A stretch of 48,496 nucleotides of DNA. Source: a bacterium. Its GTDB lineage: Bacteria > Elusimicrobiota > Elusimicrobia > UBA1565 > UBA9628. The notes under the pieces are model-generated. The model searched no databases, was not told the DNA's origin, and saw only the letters and a program-made list of their open reading frames with translations. A program made the position numbers and the translations under genes. Positions 43,508-48,496 of the stretch are shown here, one piece after another. The DNA is taken from assembly GCA_021819565.1 (NCBI GenBank), contig JAKAQV010000001.1:1-48496 (forward strand). Direction: 5' to 3'. Each line of letters opens with the position of its first letter. The stretch's first letter is position 1.

Positions 43508-44547
43508 AAGTTCTGGGAATTGAAACCTCTTGCGATGAAACCTCGGCCGCGGTGGTCGATCAAAAGCGGGGAATTTTGTCGAATGTCGTAATTTCTCAAA
43601 TCCCTCTTCATCGCCCTTTTCAAGGCGTCGTTCCCGAGTTAGCCTCAAGAGCCCATTTCAAAAAAATCGCGCCGGTCATAGAAGAAGCGTGCCTAAAGGC
43701 CGGAATTAAACGGCCGGACGCCGTCGCTTTTACCCAAGGTCCAGGCCTCATGGGATCTCTTCTGGTGGGAAGAGTCGCCGCCGAGACGCTCGGAAGGATT
43801 TGGGATTGTCCCGTCATCGGAATTAACCATCTGGAAGGGCATATTTTCGCCGCCGAACTAGAGGGGAAAATTCGTTTTCCGTTATTGGCTCTCATTGTTT
43901 CAGGAGGACATACCGATTTAGTTCTAGTTTTTAAGCCCGGCCAATACCGGGTTTTAGGCCGGACCCGCGATGATGCCGCCGGAGAATGCTACGACAAGGT
44001 GGCCAAGATATTGGGACTGGGCTATCCCGGCGGCCCCATCATCGACCGACTGGCCAAGACCGGAGACAAGAACTCTATTATTTTTCCGCGTCCCTATCTT
44101 GAGGGAACTTTCGATTTTTCTTTTTCGGGGCTTAAGACCGCTCTTCTCTATCACATCAACAAACGCCTTAAAAGGCCGATGAACGCCAAAATTAAAAGCT
44201 TGAAAAAGCCGATTTTAACGCCGGGAGAAATTTCAAACATTTGCGCCTCATTTCAAGAAGCCGTCTGCGAAACCCTCGTTCATAAGACTCTGGACGCCGC
44301 TCAAAAATTTAAAATCCGCCAAATCGTCGTTGGGGGCGGCGTTTCCGCCAATAGCCGCTTAAGAGAAATGTTTATCGAGAAATGCCAAAATCAACAAATT
44401 GCCGTCAGCCTTTCCTCTCTAAAACTCTGCACCGATAATGGCGCGATGATCGCCCAAGTCGCCATTCATAAACTCTCATCAAAAACTAAAAAACGCGCTT
44501 TAACCAATAAAAGCGATCCGGCTCTTCCTTTTAAGAATTGGGCTTAG
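43504..44547 (+). CDS. tsaD: tRNA N6-adenosine threonylcarbamoyltransferase TsaD
   Basis: The protein is 347 residues from the TTG at 43504, which overlaps the ctpA stop (TTGA); the family N-terminus 'KVLGIETSCDETSAAVVDQK' begins there. An earlier in-frame start would add 47 residues inside ctpA. Metal/ligand histidines are in 'RAHFKKIAPVIEEA' and 'GINHLEGHIFAAEL'. 'LIVSGGHTDLVLV' and 'VVGGGVSANSRLRE' complete the ASKHA fold. It attaches threonylcarbamoyl to A37 of ANN-decoding tRNAs. Confidence 0.96.
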   Translation: MKVLGIETSCDETSAAVVDQKRGILSNVVISQIPLHRPFQGVVPELASRAHFKKIAPVIEEACLKAGIKRPDAVAFTQGPGLMGSLLVGRVAAETLGRIWDCPVIGINHLEGHIFAAELEGKIRFPLLALIVSGGHTDLVLVFKPGQYRVLGRTRDDAAGECYDKVAKILGLGYPGGPIIDRLAKTGDKNSIIFPRPYLEGTFDFSFSGLKTALLYHINKRLKRPMNAKIKSLKKPILTPGEISNICASFQEAVCETLVHKTLDAAQKFKIRQIVVGGGVSANSRLREMFIEKCQNQQIAVSLSSLKLCTDNGAMIAQVAIHKLSSKTKKRALTNKSDPALPFKNWA

Positions 44548-44569
44548 GGCTCGCTACGAACGAAGGGCG

Positions 44570-45676
44570 TCAGAAATGGACTAATTTTTTGAGCCGGGGC
44601 ATAGGCTCCATTCCCAAGCCGGATTGGACTTTCGAGAGATCATAAAGACCTTTGCGTCCGATAGACGGCCCTTTCCAGAGTTTTTGAGAAAACCACAGCG
44701 GGGTGTCCAAATCCACAAAACTAAAATCTCCCCGGCCGCAGGCAAAATGGGCGGAGGTGGTCATCGCCAAGGCGGTCTCAATATTTCCGCCAATCATCAA
44801 AATCTTTCCTTTCTTTCGAGCCAAATCCGCGATTTTAATATTCTCGATGATTCCGCATTTCATGAGCTTGATATTGACGGCGGAAGGAAAAGGGCGGCGA
44901 AACAAATTCTGAACGGCTTTAAAGCTATAGGCGGATTCATCCGCGCAGACGGAAACCCCGCCGTATTTTTCGACGTCAAAAAGGCCGTCCAAATCTTCTC
45001 TTTTGACCGGCTGCTCGAAAAGAGCCGGCAAAATCCCGCGCTTTTTTAAGCGCATAAGAAAATCAAGGGCCTTTTTTGCGGAATAGCCCTGATTGGCATC
45101 GATAATGAGTCTCGCCTTCGGCGCCTCCACAAGAACCGCCAAGACCCGCTTTTCATCCTCATCTAAATCGCATCCCACCTTGATTTTAATTGTCTGAACC
45201 CCCAAGCGCGCGATTTTCCGCGCCGCCAGGCGAGATTTCTCCGGCGAAATCAAGGTCACCGTCACATCCGAAAAAACGCTTTTTTTCGCGTCGCCTAAAA
45301 AAGACCTTAAAGGGATTTTTTTAAACCGAGTCCAGGCATCCAAGATCGCCATCTGAATGGCCGCTCGCGCGGCCCCGCGCTCCGGCGGCATTCGCGAATC
45401 GAGTTTTTTTAAAAAAGCTCCGACATCGGCGATCTCTTTTCCCTCCAAGAATGAAATTTGTTCCGACAGCGCAAGGTAAGTCAAATCTTGACTGTCTCCG
45501 TTAAAGGTCGTAGAGGGAGCCCCTTCGCCGTATCCGACAGTTCCGTCTTTAAGACGCACGCGAACTAAGACGTTACTGGTCGCGCTTTGAGATCCCGAGG
45601 AAATGGGAAACGGCTCGTTTAAGGGTTCATTGAGTCGCGCGATTGAAACTTGAGAGAGGACGGGGAAATCTCTCAT
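44570..45676 (-). CDS. Dipeptide (L-Ala-D/L-Glu) epimerase of the enolase superfamily
   Basis: This 368-residue enzyme likely epimerises L-Ala-D-Glu from recycled peptidoglycan. The muconate-lactonising subgroup markers are all visible: the K-x-K lysine in 'GVQTIKIKVGCDLDED', metal ligands in 'IIDANQGY', 'FEQP' and 'CADES', and the second base in 'AVNIKLMKCG'. The C-terminal 'FVDLDTP' supplies the D-x-D typical of dipeptide epimerases. The ATG overlaps the stop of the SirB1-type gene before it (ATGA). Confidence 0.87.
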   Translation of the reverse strand: MRDFPVLSQVSIARLNEPLNEPFPISSGSQSATSNVLVRVRLKDGTVGYGEGAPSTTFNGDSQDLTYLALSEQISFLEGKEIADVGAFLKKLDSRMPPERGAARAAIQMAILDAWTRFKKIPLRSFLGDAKKSVFSDVTVTLISPEKSRLAARKIARLGVQTIKIKVGCDLDEDEKRVLAVLVEAPKARLIIDANQGYSAKKALDFLMRLKKRGILPALFEQPVKREDLDGLFDVEKYGGVSVCADESAYSFKAVQNLFRRPFPSAVNIKLMKCGIIENIKIADLARKKGKILMIGGNIETALAMTTSAHFACGRGDFSFVDLDTPLWFSQKLWKGPSIGRKGLYDLSKVQSGLGMEPMPRLKKLVHF

Positions 45677-46536
45677 TGGGGAATCAATAGAATCTGCGCC
45701 AATTCGCCCAATCTCTCGCTATTTAAATTAAGACCTGCGTTTTGGTAAACCGCCATTAAATTGCGCAAAAGCCGCATTAAAATATGCGAATGAGAGACCG
45801 GTCTTAAAACGCTGGGATCATAACTAAACCCATTTTGGGCCAAACGCTTGCGCATCCCAGCGACGTCGAGTGTTTTATTTAAAATCGGGTCCCAAAACAA
45901 AGACGGACGCCCGAGTCCGACGATAAAATGGCCTGGAAGCCCAATTCCGAAAGCCGGAATCTTAAGCCGACGCGCCAATATCAAAAAAAGAATGGACAAG
46001 CTGAGAGGCGTTCCCCGCCGCATTTCAATGACCCGATTTAAATAATTATTGTCCGGATCGTAATAGTTTTCCTCATTGACGCGAAAACCCATGGCATTGG
46101 AGAGAAACGAGTGGAGGCGCTTAAAGGCCGTCATCGAATTTTCAGACGAGGAGATATCGCTTCTAATTTTACCGGCGACATGGTCCAGCCATTTGCGATA
46201 GACCTTTTCATCAAGAAGCGGATAGGCAAAGCGCGCGATCAAAAAAGCCCCCTTTTCCAAATCTCTCTTGGCCTCGCTTAAACGCGCGAACTCCTCAAAT
46301 TCCTTTTTAATCTCTCCAAAGACAATGTCCGAGATAAGCCCTTTGGCCTTTTCAAAAAGCGCGGGATGCGTTCGCTCCAAACCCATTAAATAAGGGAGAA
46401 TCGGCGCTCCAATTTTAAGGATATGGTCTCGCACCAAGAGGGCGCTGTTGGGGTCCTCGTCTTCAAGAAGCAAGACTAGACTTCTCAAATTGCGCTCTTT
46501 TCCGGTTCTTCCCGCGCGCGCCTTTGTTTTCTCCAT
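45673..46536 (-). CDS. SirB1/transglutaminase-like (Transglut_core2) protein
   Basis: The protein is 287 residues from the ATG at 46536; a TTG 12 codons upstream is less likely because the -10 element at 46544-46549 would lie downstream of it. The core 'MGFRVNEENYYDPDNNYLNR', 'RRGTPLSLSILFLILARRLK' and 'AFGIGLPGHFIVGLG' is the SirB1 pattern, which contains the conserved G-x-PGHF histidine but no clear catalytic cysteine. The function of the family is unsettled. It is coupled to the epimerase that follows. Confidence 0.85.
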   Translation of the reverse strand: MEKTKARAGRTGKERNLRSLVLLLEDEDPNSALLVRDHILKIGAPILPYLMGLERTHPALFEKAKGLISDIVFGEIKKEFEEFARLSEAKRDLEKGAFLIARFAYPLLDEKVYRKWLDHVAGKIRSDISSSENSMTAFKRLHSFLSNAMGFRVNEENYYDPDNNYLNRVIEMRRGTPLSLSILFLILARRLKIPAFGIGLPGHFIVGLGRPSLFWDPILNKTLDVAGMRKRLAQNGFSYDPSVLRPVSHSHILMRLLRNLMAVYQNAGLNLNSERLGELAQILLIPQ

Positions 46537-46543
46537 ACTGGAT

Positions 46544-46549
46544 ATTGTA
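46544..46549 (-). promoter_or_regulatory. -10 element (TACAAT) of the SirB1-type gene
   Basis: Minus-strand TACAAT, within GGATACAAT, ends seven bases before the ATG at 46536. It belongs to the same short-spacing set but lacks the extended TG. Confidence 0.45.
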
Positions 46550-46568
46550 TCCCCTGCTACTGACTTTT

Positions 46569-48221
46569 TCAATATGCGATGTTTCCTACAATCTTTGCCG
46601 CCTCAATAGAGCCAGAAGCGGCAAGAAGGTTGGATAAAATCTTGCGCCCCTCCGGGTCATGAGTCAAATCATAAACGAAAATGGAGTTCCCCGCGGTAAA
46701 AGCGGGCGTTCGCTTTTTAAGCCAGGAAAATACATTCTTATCTGCGAAATAGACCGCCTCAAGATTTGTTTCTGAAATGGCAAAAAAAAGCGGCCCGGAT
46801 TTTTCCGGAAGGACGGTCCCGTCGCGACGATCGACATTGGAATAAAACGCCAGAGGAAAATAGCGAATTCCTTCATATGAGGGATCCGCCACTCCGAAAT
46901 AAGAAAGAATAATCGGAGGGTTTCCGCGCTTTTTGAGTTCGCGGCCCAAGTCTTTCAAGCCTTGCCCCCAATCCAAATTCGAATCGGCCAGAAGATGATA
47001 ACCGCCGCTAGGCCCGCCGGTCAACTCGTTAAAATAAACAAGATAATGAGGGTAGGCCCGGATCACGCTTAGGGACGTCCAAAGCGCCCCCACCGCGAGA
47101 GTGGCGGCAAACACCCCTTGGGAAAGACGAAGTTTTAAAGCGGCGACAGAACGCGCCCCCAAAATAATCAAAAAAGGATAAATGGGGAGAATATGGCGAT
47201 AGCCGATATCCGTTTTAGAAATCAGGGCCGCGATAAAATAAGCCGTCGGGGGCATCAAGAGCCAAATCTCCCGCTCGGACGGTTTTCTTAATGCCAGATA
47301 AATCCCCAGCGCGGCGAAAAGAAGGAGAGGAATCGGGGTTTTAACTGCAAGAGCGACCGGAAAAAAATCCCAGAAGCCATTTTGGCTATAGCGGCCCCAT
47401 AAAAAAGACGGGCGGCCTTGATTGAGCCTTGTCAGCGTTTTAAGAAGCCCGCCCCAATAGAGGGAAAAGCCGCTCAAGCGATAGGAAAACGCAAGAATGA
47501 GAGCCGCTAAAAAGACAAAAACGAGAATTTGAGAAATTTTTGGCCGACGCTTGGGAGAGACCCGCGCCTCGGTTAAAAGAGCGCTGACAATGACAATGGG
47601 AAGAATAATCATGCTAAATTTCGAAGCCAAAGCCCCGCCAAGGCAAACCCCGGACAAGGCCCAATCCCTCCAAATGCGATTAGGACGGGCAAGAAAAAAA
47701 CAGGTCAAAAAATAAAAGACGGCGGGCAGCGCATCAGTAGTGGCCAGGGCGAAATTGGAAAAAATCGGCGGACAAAAGGCGAGAAAAAAAGAGGCCGCAA
47801 GAAAAGCCGCCTCCCGGCCCAAACTCCAAGACCAGGCTAACGCCGCGGGAAACAAAATTAAAAGAAGGCTGATTAAATTCCAGGTTCGGGCGGAATTAAG
47901 CAAACGGGAAGCCTCAACCCGATTTTTATAGATAAATTGATCCGAAAAATTATAAAGCCTCCCAAAATCAGGATTTAAGGTCATGGTCGAAGGATTTAAG
48001 AGAAGAAGAGGCAAGGCCCCCCACATTTCCGCCAAGGGCGGATGATCGCGCCAGTTCAGCGGCGGCAGCTGGGTTTTAAGCGCGAGATATCCGCTCGCCA
48101 AATGGACCGGCTCGTCATATGTCGCCGAGGAATCTTCAATCTGGGAAATTCCAAAAAATACCGCCGTAAAAAACGCGGATACGGCCGCCAACCCCAGCCC
48201 TACGATTTTAGCCTTCGACAC
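46569..48221 (-). CDS. Membrane glycosyltransferase, GT39/ArnT-like (PMT_2)
   Basis: This 550-residue protein has about ten membrane helices. After the first helix comes the periplasmic-loop acidic motif in 'SSATYDEPVHLASGYLALKT', as in polyprenyl-phosphate-dependent C-type glycosyltransferases. 'DIGYRHILPIYPFLIILGAR' and a C-terminal soluble part with 'LLADSNLDWGQGLKDLGREL' fit a family of uncharacterised GT39-like proteins. It would move a sugar from a lipid carrier to a periplasmic acceptor. The GTG start lies five bases after TAGAAT. Confidence 0.85.
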   Translation of the reverse strand: MSKAKIVGLGLAAVSAFFTAVFFGISQIEDSSATYDEPVHLASGYLALKTQLPPLNWRDHPPLAEMWGALPLLLLNPSTMTLNPDFGRLYNFSDQFIYKNRVEASRLLNSARTWNLISLLLILFPAALAWSWSLGREAAFLAASFFLAFCPPIFSNFALATTDALPAVFYFLTCFFLARPNRIWRDWALSGVCLGGALASKFSMIILPIVIVSALLTEARVSPKRRPKISQILVFVFLAALILAFSYRLSGFSLYWGGLLKTLTRLNQGRPSFLWGRYSQNGFWDFFPVALAVKTPIPLLLFAALGIYLALRKPSEREIWLLMPPTAYFIAALISKTDIGYRHILPIYPFLIILGARSVAALKLRLSQGVFAATLAVGALWTSLSVIRAYPHYLVYFNELTGGPSGGYHLLADSNLDWGQGLKDLGRELKKRGNPPIILSYFGVADPSYEGIRYFPLAFYSNVDRRDGTVLPEKSGPLFFAISETNLEAVYFADKNVFSWLKKRTPAFTAGNSIFVYDLTHDPEGRKILSNLLAASGSIEAAKIVGNIAY

Positions 48222-48226
48222 GGCTT

Positions 48227-48232
48227 ATTCTA
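48227..48232 (-). promoter_or_regulatory. -10 element (TAGAAT) of the glycosyltransferase gene
   Basis: Minus-strand TAGAAT ends five bases (aagcc) before the GTG at 48221. An overlapping TATAGA gives a gap of eight. No Shine-Dalgarno fits, so initiation is predicted to be leaderless or nearly so. Confidence 0.4.
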
Positions 48233-48289
48233 TAACTTAAGGAATCTTTTCGTCTTTACATATTGGGACTGGAAAATTTAACAAGCGCC

Positions 48290-48298
48290 TGTTATACT
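48290..48298 (+). promoter_or_regulatory. Extended -10 promoter (TGTTATACT) of the HNH-family gene
   Basis: TG, T, TATACT ends 12 bases before the ATG at 48311, leaving a leader of about five bases (...taggtct) with at most a weak ribosome-binding site. Confidence 0.45.
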
Positions 48299-48310
48299 AC
48301 GGATAGGTCT

Positions 48311-48496
48311 ATGAGCGAAGTCCTTGTTCTCAATCGTAGCTTTTGCGCCGTCGAGGTCTCCTCTTGGCAGAGGGCCTTGTCTCTCCTTTATTTAGGAAGA
48401 GCCTCGGTGGTCGGAGAAGACTATCAAACCCACAATTTTAAAGACTGGTTGGAACTTTCCCGAGTCATTAAAAAAAACCCCGCGGGCTTTGTCAGC
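48311..48496 (+). CDS. HNH endonuclease family protein, N-terminal part (runs off the window)
   Basis: The first 62 residues are present. 'VLVLNRSFCAVEVSSWQRAL' followed by 'SLLYLGRASVVGED' is the well-known N-terminus of a bacterial HNH-endonuclease family in which 'VLNxxxxPxxVxxWxRAxxLLxxGxA' is conserved. The HNH motif itself would lie further right, outside the window. In other genomes such genes are solitary, and their role is not settled. Confidence 0.75.
   Translation, partial: MSEVLVLNRSFCAVEVSSWQRALSLLYLGRASVVGEDYQTHNFKDWLELSRVIKKNPAGFVS

Overview
The window is an ordinary chromosomal stretch of a Gram-negative-type (diderm) bacterium with lipopolysaccharide. The evidence is Kdo synthesis (kdsA, kdsB), a heptose-7-phosphate kinase, LptA/B/C, TonB-ExbB-ExbD, and the end of a TonB-dependent receptor. 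The base composition is balanced, genes are packed with many four-base stop/start overlaps, TTG and GTG starts are frequent, and the two tRNAs do not encode CCA. I cannot place the organism firmly from sequence alone. The mixture fits an uncultured deep lineage such as Elusimicrobiota or a neighbour, and this is only an inference.

Layout. 1-3042 (+): receptor tail, a secreted beta-propeller protein, exbB, exbD, tonB. 3079-10461 (+): a tightly coupled envelope operon: heptose kinase, kdsB, pyrG (CTP for CMP-Kdo), kdsA, a zinc-ribbon membrane protein, lptC, lptA, lptB and a prepilin peptidase. 10545-12870: tRNA-Asn followed by an accessory patch, consisting of a toxin-antitoxin pair with a frameshifted toxin, a non-coding or relic stretch, and a methyltransferase of different codon style. 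12871-16335 (-): a DEAD-box helicase, the ABC-F protein Uup and a 54-residue protein. 16351-26523 (-): DUF2905 and the purine operon in transcription order guaB3, guaA, purC, tandem purS, purL, purQ, purF, purD. 26607-31940 (+): an SPFH lipoprotein, a DUF486 protein, an AddA-like helicase-nuclease, secG, tRNA-Leu(GAG) and a Nudix hydrolase. 31837-38454 (-): the translation/transcription block rimP, nusA, a pentapeptide protein, infB, rbfA, truB and a one-domain riboflavin kinase. 38528-39433 (-): an RmlD-like reductase. 39476-44547 (+): an unknown duplicated-domain membrane protein, FtsX, a degenerate EnvC-like M23 protein, a CtpA-type protease and TsaD. 44570-48221 (-): a dipeptide epimerase, a SirB1-type protein and a membrane glycosyltransferase. 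48311-end (+): the start of an HNH-endonuclease-family protein.

The most interesting window-wide signal is not a gene. At many gene starts an extended -10 promoter element (TGn followed by a TATAAT-like hexamer) ends only 5 to 7 bases before the start codon. The clearest cases are at 254, 14256, 16066, 35851, 39433 and 39476. That spacing puts the transcription start on the start codon itself, so these mRNAs look leaderless, and several would begin with GTG or TTG. Genes inside operons instead use start/stop overlaps, and a few (exbB, guaB, the SPFH lipoprotein, the pentapeptide protein, the 54-residue protein) carry strong Shine-Dalgarno sequences. Other points of note are a two-domain PurS fusion, GuaB3 as the local IMP dehydrogenase, a frameshifted HigB-like toxin, and an FtsX/EnvC/CtpA cell-division group in which an unknown duplicated-domain protein sits where FtsE is normally found.
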